NCBI RefSeq assembly: GCF_022234545.1
Contig: NZ_JAIEUI010000001.1
Span: forward strand, 604,899-668,898
DNA: 64,000 bases
Direction: 5' to 3'
Origin: Paenibacillus piscarius
Lineage (GTDB): Bacteria > Bacillota > Bacilli > Paenibacillales > Paenibacillaceae
Below are positions 16,805 to 25,822 of this stretch, in pieces. The translations under genes were made by a program, and so were the position numbers. The notes under the pieces were generated by a model. That model ran no database searches. It saw only the letters and a program-made list of their open reading frames with translations, and was not told the origin of the DNA. The first letter of the stretch is position 1. Every line of letters starts with the position of its first letter.

Positions 16805-18334
16805 ATGAGCGAATTTATTTTGGAGATGAGAGGCATTACGAAGACCTTCCCCGGGGTTAAAGCGCTCTCGGATGTCCATCTGAAGGTGAAGGCGGGCGAG
16901 ATTCACGCTCTCTGCGGGGAGAACGGGGCGGGCAAATCCACGCTGATGAAGGTGCTGAGCGGTGTGTATCCGCATGGAACGTATGAAGGAGATATCCTGT
17001 ACCAGGGGCAGGTCTGCCAGTTCAAGGATATCAAGGACAGCGAGGGCCTGGGAATTGTCATTATTCATCAGGAGCTGGCCCTGATTCCGTATCTGTCGAT
17101 TTCGGAGAACATCTTCCTCGGCAATGAGCAGGCGAAGCGCGGGGTGATCAACTGGCACGAGACGACGGTGAAGACCAAGGAGCTGCTGGCTACCGTCGGC
17201 CTCAAGGAGTCGCCGTTTACCGGAGTATCTTCCATCGGTGTCGGCAAGCAGCAGCTGGTAGAGATTGCGAAGGCGCTCTCGAAGGAGGTGAAGCTGCTGA
17301 TTCTCGACGAGCCGACGGCGGCGCTGAATGAGAATGACAGCGAGAACCTGCTGGATCTGATCCTGGAGCTGAAGCGGCGGGGAATATCTTCAATTATCAT
17401 TTCCCACAAATTGAACGAAATCGAGAAGATAGCGGATTCAGTTACGATTCTGCGGGACGGACAGACGATCAAGACCCTGGATATGAAGCAGGATGCGGTA
17501 ACGGAGGATGTCATTATCAAAGGTATGGTCGGGCGGGATCTGACGAACCGCTACCCGGAGCGTACACCGGAGCTGGGCGATACGATCTTCGAGATCCGGG
17601 ACTGGGAGGTGTACCATCCCACGCAGGCGGACCGCAAAATGCTGGACGGGATCAACCTCCACATCCGGCGCGGCGAGGTCGTCGGGATTGCCGGGCTGAT
17701 GGGTGCGGGGCGCACGGAGCTGGCGATGAGTGTATTCGGCAAATCATACGGCCGGCGGATCAGCGGGCAGACGTTCATGCACGGCAAGGAGGTGCACCTG
17801 AACAACATCACCCAGGCGATAGAGCATGGACTGGCCTACGTCACCGAGGACCGCAAGCATTACGGACTGATCCTGATCGACGATATCAAGCGGAACATCT
17901 CGCTGAGCAGCCTGAACAAGCTGTCCCGCCGGGGGGTTATCAATGAGAACGAAGAAGTGCTGGTCGCGGAGGAATACCGCAGGAAGCTGAATATTAAGAC
18001 CCCCAGCATCCTGCAAAAGACAGTCAACCTCAGCGGCGGCAACCAGCAGAAGGTAGTGCTCAGCAAATGGATCTACGCCGGGCCGGATGTACTGATCCTG
18101 GATGAGCCTACGCGCGGAATTGACGTCGGGGCCAAATATGAAATCTACTCGATAATCAACAATCTGGCGGCACAGGGCAAGGGCGTGCTGGTGATCTCCT
18201 CCGAGCTGCCGGAGATTATCGGGATGTGCGACCGGATCTACACCATGTGCGAGGGGCGGATCAGCGGGGAAGTGGAGCGGAAGGATGCGTCGCAGGAGCT
18301 ACTAATGAAATTTATGACACGAAGCAGGGGGTAA
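16805..18334 (+). CDS. mmsA: Multiple-monosaccharide ABC transporter, ATP-binding protein
   Basis: A 509-residue ATPase with two ABC domains, as in XylG, MglA and GguA. Domain 1 has GENGAGKS and the [12 protein letters not shown] Walker B region. Domain 2 has the degenerate Walker A-like GLMGAGRTE and the intact signature NLSGGNQQK with [14 protein letters not shown]. It energises sugar uptake with the permease that follows after six bases. I chose the ATG at 16805 ([11 protein letters not shown]), the normal family start; the frame extends upstream to 16694 but that part has no family similarity. Confidence 0.93.
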   Translation: MSEFILEMRGITKTFPGVKALSDVHLKVKAGEIHALCGENGAGKSTLMKVLSGVYPHGTYEGDILYQGQVCQFKDIKDSEGLGIVIIHQELALIPYLSISENIFLGNEQAKRGVINWHETTVKTKELLATVGLKESPFTGVSSIGVGKQQLVEIAKALSKEVKLLILDEPTAALNENDSENLLDLILELKRRGISSIIISHKLNEIEKIADSVTILRDGQTIKTLDMKQDAVTEDVIIKGMVGRDLTNRYPERTPELGDTIFEIRDWEVYHPTQADRKMLDGINLHIRRGEVVGIAGLMGAGRTELAMSVFGKSYGRRISGQTFMHGKEVHLNNITQAIEHGLAYVTEDRKHYGLILIDDIKRNISLSSLNKLSRRGVINENEEVLVAEEYRRKLNIKTPSILQKTVNLSGGNQQKVVLSKWIYAGPDVLILDEPTRGIDVGAKYEIYSIINNLAAQGKGVLVISSELPEIIGMCDRIYTMCEGRISGEVERKDASQELLMKFMTRSRG

Positions 18335-18340
18335 CACCGC

Positions 18341-19504
18341 ATGGAAGCCATTAGTGAATTGTTCAAAAAAAATATCCGCCAATACGGCATGATCATTGCC
18401 CTGATCTTTATCTCTGTATTCTTTCAGATTCTGACGGACGGCATTCTGCTGAAGCCGCTGAACGTCACCAACCTGATCCTGCAGAACAGCTATATTCTGG
18501 TACTGGCGATCGGGATGGTGCTGGTCATCATCACCGGGCATATCGACCTGTCGGTCGGCTCGGTGGCCGCCTTCATCGGCGCGCTGTCGGCGATCATGAT
18601 GGTCGATATGGAGATGAATCCGGTACTGGCGGTAGTAATCTCGCTGCTGATGGGCGCGCTGGTCGGAGCCTGGCAGGGCTTCTGGGTCGCTTATATCAAA
18701 ATCCCGGCGTTCATCGTCACCCTGGCGGGGATGCTGCTGTTCCGCGGCCTGACGATGATCGTTCTGAACGGGCAGTCCATTGCCCCGTTTCCGAAGTCTT
18801 TTCAGAAGATCAGCTCCGGCTTCATTCCCGATATTGCCAGCGGCGGCTCAATGAACCTGCTTACGCTAATTATCGGTGTTGTGCTGTCGCTGCTGGTGAT
18901 CTATCAGGAAATCCGCAGCCGCCGGATTACGGTGAAATACGGCTTTGACCAGTCTCCGGTCTGGATGTCGGTAGCCAAGGCGGCCGCGCTCGTAATTGTC
19001 ATTAACCTGTTCACTTATGTGCTGGCCCAATATAACGGGATTCCGAACATTCTGGTGATCCTGCTGGTGCTGATCGTGATCTACTCCTTCGTGATGAACC
19101 ATATGACGATGGGGCGGCATATCTACGCACTGGGCGGCAATGAGAAGGCAGCAAGCCTCTCCGGCGTCAAAACCAAACGTGTGACCTTCTGGGTATTCGT
19201 CAACATGGGGGTACTGGCGGCCTTGTCCGGTCTGGTCTTCGCAGCACGCCTGAACTCGGCGACGCCCAAGGCCGGCACCAACTTCGAGCTGGATGCCATC
19301 GCCGCCTGCTTCATCGGCGGAGCCTCGGCCTCCGGGGGCATCGGGACCGTGGTCGGCGCCATCATCGGCGGGCTCGTCATGGGGGTCATGAACAACGGGA
19401 TGTCGCTCGTCGGTCTCGGTGTTGACTGGCAGCAGGGCATTAAGGGGCTGGTGCTGCTGCTGGCGGTGGGCTTTGATATCTATAACAAGTCGAAGACGGC
19501 GTGA
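18341..19504 (+). CDS. mmsB: Multiple-monosaccharide ABC transporter, permease
   Basis: A 387-residue membrane permease of the GguB/XylH type. It begins with the soluble IRQYGMIIALIFISVFFQILTD-type helix, then NVTNLILQNSYILVLAIGM and TGHIDLSVGSVAAFIGALSA, and ends with GGASASGGIGTVVGAIIGGLVMG and WQQGIKGLVLLLAVGFDI. About ten membrane helices are predicted. It is the last gene of the operon; a terminator follows 15 bases after the stop. Confidence 0.94.
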   Translation: MEAISELFKKNIRQYGMIIALIFISVFFQILTDGILLKPLNVTNLILQNSYILVLAIGMVLVIITGHIDLSVGSVAAFIGALSAIMMVDMEMNPVLAVVISLLMGALVGAWQGFWVAYIKIPAFIVTLAGMLLFRGLTMIVLNGQSIAPFPKSFQKISSGFIPDIASGGSMNLLTLIIGVVLSLLVIYQEIRSRRITVKYGFDQSPVWMSVAKAAALVIVINLFTYVLAQYNGIPNILVILLVLIVIYSFVMNHMTMGRHIYALGGNEKAASLSGVKTKRVTFWVFVNMGVLAALSGLVFAARLNSATPKAGTNFELDAIAACFIGGASASGGIGTVVGAIIGGLVMGVMNNGMSLVGLGVDWQQGIKGLVLLLAVGFDIYNKSKTA

Positions 19505-19518
19505 ATGGATTTATTTGA

Positions 19519-19563
19519 GAGCCGGACCGGGACTGCGCAAGCAGGAGCGGCTCCGGCTTTTTG
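19519..19563 (+). terminator. Terminator of the chvE-mmsAB operon
   Basis: AGCCGGA (19520-19526) pairs with TCCGGCT (19552-19558), followed by a run of five T. A smaller hairpin, AAGCCCC with GGGGTT, lies near 19597-19616. Confidence 0.7.
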
Positions 19564-19740
19564 GCCCGCAAAGCACCTGAGTCATCACCTACGCTAAAGC
19601 CCCGCTTTGTGGGGTTATTTGGCGTGCCTGCCTTCGGGCGACTTGCAGCATCCGGCCCGGATATGGATAATAGCATCTAAGGTGCTTTATATTTTATGCG
19701 ATATAGATTGAACAAAAATATGAGTTAAAAGGAAAGTGGC

Positions 19741-19880
19741 GGAGGGGAATTTTGGAACTGTAGGAGCGGAAGCGTCCGCCTTTGTATACGGATTACAACC
19801 GCAAATAGCGGATTAAATCAGGAAATCTGTATACAACAGCGGCCGGAAGTCCAAAACTTCTCTGGAGTCACAGCTAATCC
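19741..19880. repeat. Dispersed imperfect palindrome, copy 2
   Basis: A non-coding element of about 140 bp. TTTTGGA and TCCAAAA form the outer arms, and TTGTATAC (19782-19789) and GTATACAA (19829-19836) the inner arms. Its flanks CTGTAGGAGCGGAAGCG and GCGGCCGGAAGTCCAAAA match the copy at 5275-5415 on the opposite strand. With the terminator upstream, this accounts for the 426-bp gap before the TraX-like gene. Confidence 0.75.
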
Positions 19881-19930
19881 CAAAACATAAAAACTATTAG
19901 TTCAATTCGTAAATTAACAGGAGGAGACAG

Positions 19931-20599
19931 ATGCAGATTATTGCCATGCTGACGATGCTGATTGACCATGTCGGCCTGATTTTTTATCCGGGTGAGCTGG
20001 CCTGGAGATATGTGGGGAGAATTGCCTTCCCGATCTACTGCTACGCGCTGGTGCAAGGGCATATCCATACGTCCTCCCGGCCCCGCTATCTGCGGCGGCT
20101 GCTGGTGATTGCGGTGCTGGCCCAGATCCCGTACAATCTGGCGATTGATCCGGGCGGCTGGAATGTGGTATTCACGCTGCTGTTCTCTGCGCTTGTCCTC
20201 ACGGTGCTGGATCTGCTGCCCAAGCTCTGGATGGGCCTTCCGGTCGTGGTGGCGGCTGTGCTCCTGACGGATGCGCTGCCGCTGGATTACAACGCCTACG
20301 GGCTGCTGCTGGTGCTGATCTTCCGGTATACCCGTTCCTACTGGCTGGTGCTGGCGCATATGGCGCTGAATGTATTCTATCTCTTCTATTATAATTGGCT
20401 GGTGCAGCTGGCCAGTATTCTGCCGACGATTCTGATCGCGCTGACACCTGGCTTCTGGGTCCTGCTGGAGAAGAGACGCCTGCCGCGCTGGGTCTGGTGG
20501 AGCTTTTATCCGGCACATTTAGCAATTCTTGCTCTGGTAAAGTTTCTCATGTTCGAAGATTGGGTATTTATAGATTGGCGGAGTTTATTCAGCGTGTAA
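19931..20599 (+). CDS. TraX family membrane protein
   Basis: A 222-residue polytopic protein with about seven membrane helices. The opening QIIAMLTMLIDHVGLIFYPG, followed by RYVGRIAFPIYCYALVQG, is the signature of the TraX family (PF05857). TraX was named for pilin N-acetylation on F plasmids, but chromosomal relatives in Gram-positive bacteria are of unknown, possibly acyltransferase, function. CAGGAGGAGACAG precedes the ATG. It seems to be a single-gene unit. Confidence 0.9.
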   Translation: MQIIAMLTMLIDHVGLIFYPGELAWRYVGRIAFPIYCYALVQGHIHTSSRPRYLRRLLVIAVLAQIPYNLAIDPGGWNVVFTLLFSALVLTVLDLLPKLWMGLPVVVAAVLLTDALPLDYNAYGLLLVLIFRYTRSYWLVLAHMALNVFYLFYYNWLVQLASILPTILIALTPGFWVLLEKRRLPRWVWWSFYPAHLAILALVKFLMFEDWVFIDWRSLFSV

Positions 20600-20691
20600 G
20601 GTGTTAATGATTTCCTGCGCTGTATTTACAAATCCCCTCTCCTTTGAGATGATGGATACGTTGCCAAATTATGAGCTAGAGGAGACATGCT

Positions 20692-22200
20692 ATGAAGAAA
20701 ATGAAAGCAAGAACCAAATGGCTGGTGCCGATTATCGCCCTGCTGCTGATTCTGTCCGGCTGCCAGACCGTCGGCGGTTTCGATGTCAATAAGGCGTTGC
20801 TTGGGGATATCGATGTGAAATCATCGGAATCCAGCACTACGATGACCCTAAGCGCTGTACCGGCAGCAGGCATCAGTGCAGAAGACCAGGAAGTTGTCGA
20901 TCTTATTAATTCTTTATCCCTTACACTGGGTCATGTGAAGATGCAGGATAACGCGACTCTCTCAGCAACAGGAGTTGTCGGTTATAAGGAACTGAAGATT
21001 CCGTTCTCCCTCTACATGGACCAGAAGAACATGGTCTTTACTGCGGAAGGCGCGAAGCAGCCGTTCTATATCCCGCTTGAGAGCAATGAAATGCTGCTTG
21101 GCCTGGAAGTTGCTGACCCTGCCAAGACCATGGAATTCTCCAAGCTGGTCTCCCAGTTTGTGATCAAGAATCTTCCGAATCCGGGTGCGATCAATGTATC
21201 GTCCGTATCGGAAGCGGTATATGGCCAGCAGACCAGCTTGACGAAGCTACATACGGAGATTACCGGCGAAGAGTTCCCGGTATTGCTGAAGAGCTTCCTG
21301 AGAGCGGTGTCCAAGGATACCGAAGGCTTCACTGCCCTGATCGGCGGGTTCTACGATTATATGTACCCGCTGCTGAAGGACAGAGCGGAAGACCTGAGCA
21401 GCATTGGCCTGGGTGATATTCCGCTGGAAGACAAGGAAGGGGTAGTTACCGTAGTGCATGATGCGGCCAAGCTGGCTGTGGATGCCCTGCTGCTCGTCTA
21501 TGACAAGCAGCTCGAGAACCTCTACGAATCCACACCTGAACTCAAGACTGTGCTGGGCAAGGATACGAAGCTGAGTGTGGATATCTTCGTGGACAGCGGC
21601 TTCCATGTCCGCAAGCAGAACATGGAACTGAACGTTGCCCTCCCAGCCGGCAGTGACATGCCGCTGCAGAGCATTAATATGAAGCTGGCATCGGAGACCT
21701 GGAATGTGAACGGTTCTGTAACCGCAGATCCGATCTCTACAACAGGAGCTATCGATGTCACCAATCCGGAGATGACTCCGGGTGAGACCCTGAGAAGCTT
21801 CGAATCAGGTTCAGCGTTGCATAAGATGCTGAAGGATGAGATGAAGATCACTTCCAAGAGCCTGATGATTGCACCGGATGATGATTATTATTATCCGATC
21901 GTGGAAGATGGCACCACCTACGTGCCGCTGCGTTATGTGGCTGAGGACATGGATGCCAAGGTTGAATGGGATGCCCCTAACCGTGCCATCAAGGTAACCG
22001 ATGATGTATACGGCGATCAGCTTGTATTCAAAATCGGTTCAGCCCAGGCAGTGATTGCCGGGAAGACTGTGAAGCTGCCTAAGGCGGTATTCGTGGATGA
22101 ATACGGTGACGCCTATGTACCGCTGCGCGTACTGGCCCAAGGCCTGCACGCCACGGTGGAAGTCGATGATGACGGTTATATCTGGATCGACCGTCCTTAA
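20692..22200 (+). CDS. Lipoprotein with C-terminal copper-amine-oxidase-N (stalk) domain
   Basis: A 502-residue surface lipoprotein: the signal peptide ends in ILSGC, with the Cys near residue 24. The middle 350 residues have no motif I recognise. The last 110 residues contain the stalk domain common in Paenibacillus surface proteins: DGTTYVPLRYVAEDMDAKVEW, then EYGDAYVPLRVLAQGLHATVE. This domain has a wall-associated, non-catalytic role, so the copper-oxidase name does not imply enzyme activity. GAGGAGACATGCT precedes the ATG, and a strong terminator follows. Confidence 0.9.
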   Translation: MKKMKARTKWLVPIIALLLILSGCQTVGGFDVNKALLGDIDVKSSESSTTMTLSAVPAAGISAEDQEVVDLINSLSLTLGHVKMQDNATLSATGVVGYKELKIPFSLYMDQKNMVFTAEGAKQPFYIPLESNEMLLGLEVADPAKTMEFSKLVSQFVIKNLPNPGAINVSSVSEAVYGQQTSLTKLHTEITGEEFPVLLKSFLRAVSKDTEGFTALIGGFYDYMYPLLKDRAEDLSSIGLGDIPLEDKEGVVTVVHDAAKLAVDALLLVYDKQLENLYESTPELKTVLGKDTKLSVDIFVDSGFHVRKQNMELNVALPAGSDMPLQSINMKLASETWNVNGSVTADPISTTGAIDVTNPEMTPGETLRSFESGSALHKMLKDEMKITSKSLMIAPDDDYYYPIVEDGTTYVPLRYVAEDMDAKVEWDAPNRAIKVTDDVYGDQLVFKIGSAQAVIAGKTVKLPKAVFVDEYGDAYVPLRVLAQGLHATVEVDDDGYIWIDRP

Positions 22201-22219
22201 GCACTAAGCACTTTAGGAA

Positions 22220-22259
22220 GACCGGAGCCCCTGAGCGTTCAGGCGGCTCCGGTCTTTTT
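22220..22259 (+). terminator. Strong intrinsic terminator
   Basis: A perfect 10-bp stem, GACCGGAGCC (22220-22229) and GGCTCCGGTC (22245-22254), encloses a second small stem CCTGA/TCAGG and ends in TTTTT. Confidence 0.9.
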
Positions 22260-22397
22260 GTAAATATAAGGATTTATATGTTCCACACGATACATTATCC
22301 TTCTATTTCCCGCCGAAACGGAACCGTCCTTTATAGGGGACGGCAAAGCCGTTTCCACTTCCGTAAGTGGCCGAAAAAACGCTGTAAGTTTCTGGGC

Positions 22398-22459
22398 TTG
22401 ACTTTATAGGTCTATTGCAATAGACTTACGGATATAAGTTCAGGTCTATTGCAATAAAC
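22398..22459 (+). promoter_or_regulatory. Promoter and two BlaI-type operators of the blaI/M56 operon
   Basis: A -35 box TTGACT (22398-22403) and -10 box TAGACT (22421-22426) are 17 bp apart. The perfect 16-bp palindrome GTCTATTGCAATAGAC (22410-22425) lies between and over them, and a second copy with one mismatch, GTCTATTGCAATAAAC (22444-22459), lies just downstream. This matches the way BlaI/MecI repressors cover their own promoter. Confidence 0.85.
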
Positions 22460-22487
22460 TTATCGCTCATAGAGTGTAGAAGGCGGG

Positions 22488-22856
22488 ATGAACAAAATGG
22501 AGAACTATAAATTATTCGATGCTGAATACAAATTTGCTTGCCTGGTGTGGGATCATGAGCCTATCAATTCGACTGAGCTGGTGAAGCTTAGCCACTCCGC
22601 TCTGGGCTGGAAGAAGTCCACGACCTATACCGTGTTAAGAAAGCTGTGCGAGCGCGGCGTTCTCAGGAATGAGGGGGCGGTCGTTACGGCGGTTATTCCG
22701 AAGGAGGAGGCCCAGCGATATGAGAGCCAGACGGTGGTGGAGCGGACCTTCGGCGGGTCATTGCCGCAGTTTCTCACGGCGTTCCTTGGAGACAAGAAGT
22801 TATCGGCGAAGGAGGCGGCGGAGCTGAAGAGGATTATTGAGGAGGCTGCCGAGTGA
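22488..22856 (+). CDS. BlaI/MecI family transcriptional repressor
   Basis: A 122-residue winged-helix repressor. It shows the family pattern YKFACLVWDHEPINSTELVKL, then GWKKSTTYTVLRKLCERGVL, which is the recognition helix and wing, and a C-terminal dimerisation part. In the family, a partner M56 protease inactivates the repressor by cleavage. It lies 29 bp downstream of two palindromic operators and overlaps the M56 gene, so it most likely represses this operon. No beta-lactamase gene is nearby; the signal may be another cell-envelope stress. Confidence 0.93.
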   Translation: MNKMENYKLFDAEYKFACLVWDHEPINSTELVKLSHSALGWKKSTTYTVLRKLCERGVLRNEGAVVTAVIPKEEAQRYESQTVVERTFGGSLPQFLTAFLGDKKLSAKEAAELKRIIEEAAE

Positions 22857-24307
22857 TGATAACAAACCTCTGGATCACCATACTGAACATGAGCATTACT
22901 GCGAGTTATGTGGCAGTTATGGTGCTGCTGGCCAGAATGCTGCTTAGAGGCGCGCCCAAGCTGTTCTCTTATCTTCTCTGGTCAGCTGTAATCATCAGGC
23001 TGCTGCTTCCTGTCAGCTTCACCTCAAGCTTCAGTATTCTTCGGCTGGTGCAGCCGGAAGGCCATACAGGTAACGGGGCAATGGAATTCGTCCCGGGGAA
23101 TATCGGACTTCTGCTACAGCCTGCGGTGGACATGGGGATCGGCAGTTCAGACAGCCTGATCCATAACCTTCTTCCCGCTGCGGTGCCGGCAGCGAGTGTC
23201 AACAAGATGCAGCTTCTGCTGTGGGCGGGGAGTACCGTCTGGCTGACCGGGGTGATTGCCTTGCTGCTGTACAGCGTTGTCTCTTACTTGCGTATTGTGC
23301 GAAGAGTCCGTACAGCCACTCTGGTGAGCGGAAACATTTATGAGAGCGACCGGATTGTCTCACCGTTCGTGTGCGGGTTCGTGAAGCCGAGGATCTATAT
23401 TCCTACCGGAATGAGCGCGCAGGAGCTGCCCTACATTCTGCTGCACGAGCAGACCCATATCCGCAGACGGGATTATCTGATCAAGCCGCTTATGTTCCTC
23501 CTGGTCATTATCCACTGGTTCAACCCGCTGATGTGGCTGTCCTACCGGCTGATGGGCAAGGATATGGAGATGTCCTGTGATGAAGCGGTGATCAGGAAGC
23601 TGGGTCCGCAGATCCGAAGCAGCTACTCCGGCTCCCTGCTGGCCTTGGCTGTGCACAGAAACGGCCTTGCTGCCGGCAGCCTGCTGGCTTTTGGGGAGAG
23701 CAGCGTGAAGGCCAGAATTAAGCATATCCTTGCCTATCGCCAGCCGTCCTCTGCAAGAGTAGCAGGCTCCATCGTGGTGCTGGTCCTTATCATTGTAGGA
23801 TGTACGGCCAATCCCCAGCCGCTGCAGCCTGCGAAGACCTACTCGGGTTATGCGGTGAAGCAGCTTCTGGAGAGCCGAACCTTGTATATAGGCAATATCA
23901 GCAAGGTGTCTGCACTGGTTGGTGCAATGCCACTGCCAGAAGGCCTGGAAGGGGCAGGCATTGAGCTGGCCACCAGCTCGCGTCCTTACGGATTAACAGT
24001 CAACTATCGCATGAATGACAAGGCAAGCATGTGGAATGAGGAGCTAGAGGCGCTAACCCGGGAGTCGCTGCTCAGCAATTCGGTGCTGCTCTTCAGCCTG
24101 ATTGATAACGTGGATATCATTAATTACAATTTAGCCGATAACGGGATCACGTACAGCTTCACCTTTACAAGGGAAGAGGCGGATGGACTCGCGGGAGAAG
24201 ATGTCCGGCACTATGCGGCAGATGAAGCGGGGCTGCGCAAGCTGATTGAGCAGCTGGCCGGCGTGAACCATGATGGCCAGCCGGCTGAATCCGGTAAACA
24301 GCTCTGA
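22856..24307 (+). CDS. M56 family (BlaR1-like) membrane metalloprotease with DUF4825
   Basis: A 483-residue signal transducer. Several N-terminal membrane helices enclose a cytoplasmic zinc protease domain with HEQTH (the HExxH motif) and the later MSCDEAV. A further helix (SIVVLVLIIVGC) leads to an extracytoplasmic C-terminal domain (YIGNISKVSALVGAMPLPEG) of the DUF4825 type in place of the penicillin-binding sensor of true BlaR1. It should cleave or release the adjacent BlaI-type repressor on sensing an unknown ligand. Its ATG overlaps the repressor stop (TGATG); a GTG one codon earlier is also possible. Confidence 0.9.
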   Translation: MITNLWITILNMSITASYVAVMVLLARMLLRGAPKLFSYLLWSAVIIRLLLPVSFTSSFSILRLVQPEGHTGNGAMEFVPGNIGLLLQPAVDMGIGSSDSLIHNLLPAAVPAASVNKMQLLLWAGSTVWLTGVIALLLYSVVSYLRIVRRVRTATLVSGNIYESDRIVSPFVCGFVKPRIYIPTGMSAQELPYILLHEQTHIRRRDYLIKPLMFLLVIIHWFNPLMWLSYRLMGKDMEMSCDEAVIRKLGPQIRSSYSGSLLALAVHRNGLAAGSLLAFGESSVKARIKHILAYRQPSSARVAGSIVVLVLIIVGCTANPQPLQPAKTYSGYAVKQLLESRTLYIGNISKVSALVGAMPLPEGLEGAGIELATSSRPYGLTVNYRMNDKASMWNEELEALTRESLLSNSVLLFSLIDNVDIINYNLADNGITYSFTFTREEADGLAGEDVRHYAADEAGLRKLIEQLAGVNHDGQPAESGKQL

Positions 24308-24423
24308 TGTGATATTTTACACGCTGCGCGAATTCAGTTAATATAGTTCTCCATCACACAGAGTATACTGGTGGGACGTGAGCCTGAAGCGGCTTACAGT
24401 CTAGGTGTAAGGGAGCAAAGGCA

Positions 24424-25641
24424 ATGCAGACGGAACCGCAGGCGGTGCCCCGGAAGGAACGGAAGGGCAGCAAGGCCGGTGCCTTGCTGGAAGTGCTATT
24501 CGTATCGGCTAAGCTGGGTCTGACCTCATTCGGCGGCCCCATTGCCCATCTGGGCTACTTCCACAATGAGTATATCCGCCGCCGGCGGTGGATGGATGAA
24601 CGGAGCTACGCCGATCTGGTTGCGCTGTGCCAGTTCCTCCCCGGTCCGGCCAGCAGCCAGGTGGGCATTGGTATCGGTACCCTGCGGGCAGGACTGTTAG
24701 GGGGCATTGTAGCCTGGCTGGGCTTTACTTTGCCCTCGGTCCTGGCACTGGTCGCCTTTGCGTTCCTGCTGCAAGGTACGGATATTAGCCAGGCGGGCTG
24801 GATTCATGGCCTGAAAATTGTGGCTGTAGCCATTGTAGCCCAGGCCATTCTGGGCATGGGCCAGAAGCTGACCCCTGACCGGAGCCGGGTGACCGTGGCG
24901 GTGACCGCAGCCTCCGTCACTCTGCTGTGGCATACTCCTTACAGTCAGGTGCTAACCATCGCCGCAGCCGGGATCGCAGGAGTATGGTTATACCGCTCAC
25001 AGCAGCTGGAGGAGACAGCTATGCTTGACATCCCGGTCCGCCGGTCTGTTGCAGTTGCCTGTTTAGCTCTGTTTGGCGGATTGCTGGCCGTACTGCCGCT
25101 CCTTAGGGGATCGGCGGAGGCTGGGGAACTCGCCATGTTTGACAGCTTTTACCGTTCCGGTGCGCTGGTCTTCGGGGGCGGGCATGTGGTGCTTCCGCTG
25201 CTGGAACAAGAAGTGGTGCCCCCGGGCTGGGTTAACCGGGCCGACTTCCTGGCCGGATATGGCGCTGCGCAGGCTGTTCCCGGTCCGCTGTTCACCTTTG
25301 CCGGTTATCTTGGAGCGATGACAGCAGGTGTATCGGGGGCGATTGTCGCTACACTCGCTATATTTCTGCCGGCCTTCCTGCTGGTTACGGGTGCGCTGCC
25401 GTTCTGGAACCGGTTAAGGCAGAGTCCGAAGGTCCAGGGGGCATTAATGGGGATCAATGCTGCTGTTGTGGGAATTCTGCTGGCGGCATGGTATGACCCG
25501 CTGTGGACGACCGCAATCCTGGCACCGGCAGACTTCGCTCTCGCAGCGATTCTGTTCACCATGCTGGTGTTCTGGAAGCTGCCGCCTTGGATAGTGGTTA
25601 TAGCCGGTGCAGCGGGCGGAGTGGTGATAGATGTGTTGTAA
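24424..25641 (+). CDS. chrA: Chromate transporter ChrA
   Basis: A 405-residue membrane protein with two homologous CHR halves. The N-terminal half has KLGLTSFGGPIAHLGYF and LCQFLPGPASSQVGIGIG; the C-terminal half has SFYRSGALVFGGGHVVLPLL and GYGAAQAVPGPLFTFAGYLG. These FGGP, FGGGH and PGP motifs define the CHR family, which exports chromate by a proton or sulfate-linked mechanism. Ten to twelve helices are predicted. The start follows AAGGGAGCAAAGGCA. It is a single-gene unit with a terminator just after the stop. Confidence 0.93.
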   Translation: MQTEPQAVPRKERKGSKAGALLEVLFVSAKLGLTSFGGPIAHLGYFHNEYIRRRRWMDERSYADLVALCQFLPGPASSQVGIGIGTLRAGLLGGIVAWLGFTLPSVLALVAFAFLLQGTDISQAGWIHGLKIVAVAIVAQAILGMGQKLTPDRSRVTVAVTAASVTLLWHTPYSQVLTIAAAGIAGVWLYRSQQLEETAMLDIPVRRSVAVACLALFGGLLAVLPLLRGSAEAGELAMFDSFYRSGALVFGGGHVVLPLLEQEVVPPGWVNRADFLAGYGAAQAVPGPLFTFAGYLGAMTAGVSGAIVATLAIFLPAFLLVTGALPFWNRLRQSPKVQGALMGINAAVVGILLAAWYDPLWTTAILAPADFALAAILFTMLVFWKLPPWIVVIAGAAGGVVIDVL

Positions 25642-25645
25642 ACAA

Positions 25646-25694
25646 AAAAAGGCTATCCCGGCAAGTCATTCATGACTGCTGAAATAGCCTTTTT
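25646..25694. terminator. Bidirectional-looking terminator after chrA
   Basis: AAAAAGGCTAT (25646-25656) pairs with ATAGCCTTTTT (25684-25694), flanked by A- and T-runs. Confidence 0.8.
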
Positions 25695-25822
25695 GTATGC
25701 GGATTTTTTTCAAGACCTAATTCAACATAATAACAGAGCGCAAAGAAACAGTCTATATTTTTTTCGGGAAATAGAATACAGTGGGGTAGCCGGCAATACA
25801 AGAAGAAGCGGAGTGTTGTTCC

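Noticed and set aside
5275-19880. Insertion sequences as an explanation for the two long palindromes
   Set aside because: No transposase frame is present and the elements are only about 140 bp. A non-autonomous element remains possible.
22300-22380. A hairpin-rich stretch before the blaI promoter
   Set aside because: CCGTCC/GGGACGG can pair, but I see no partner gene or T-run and cannot assign a role.
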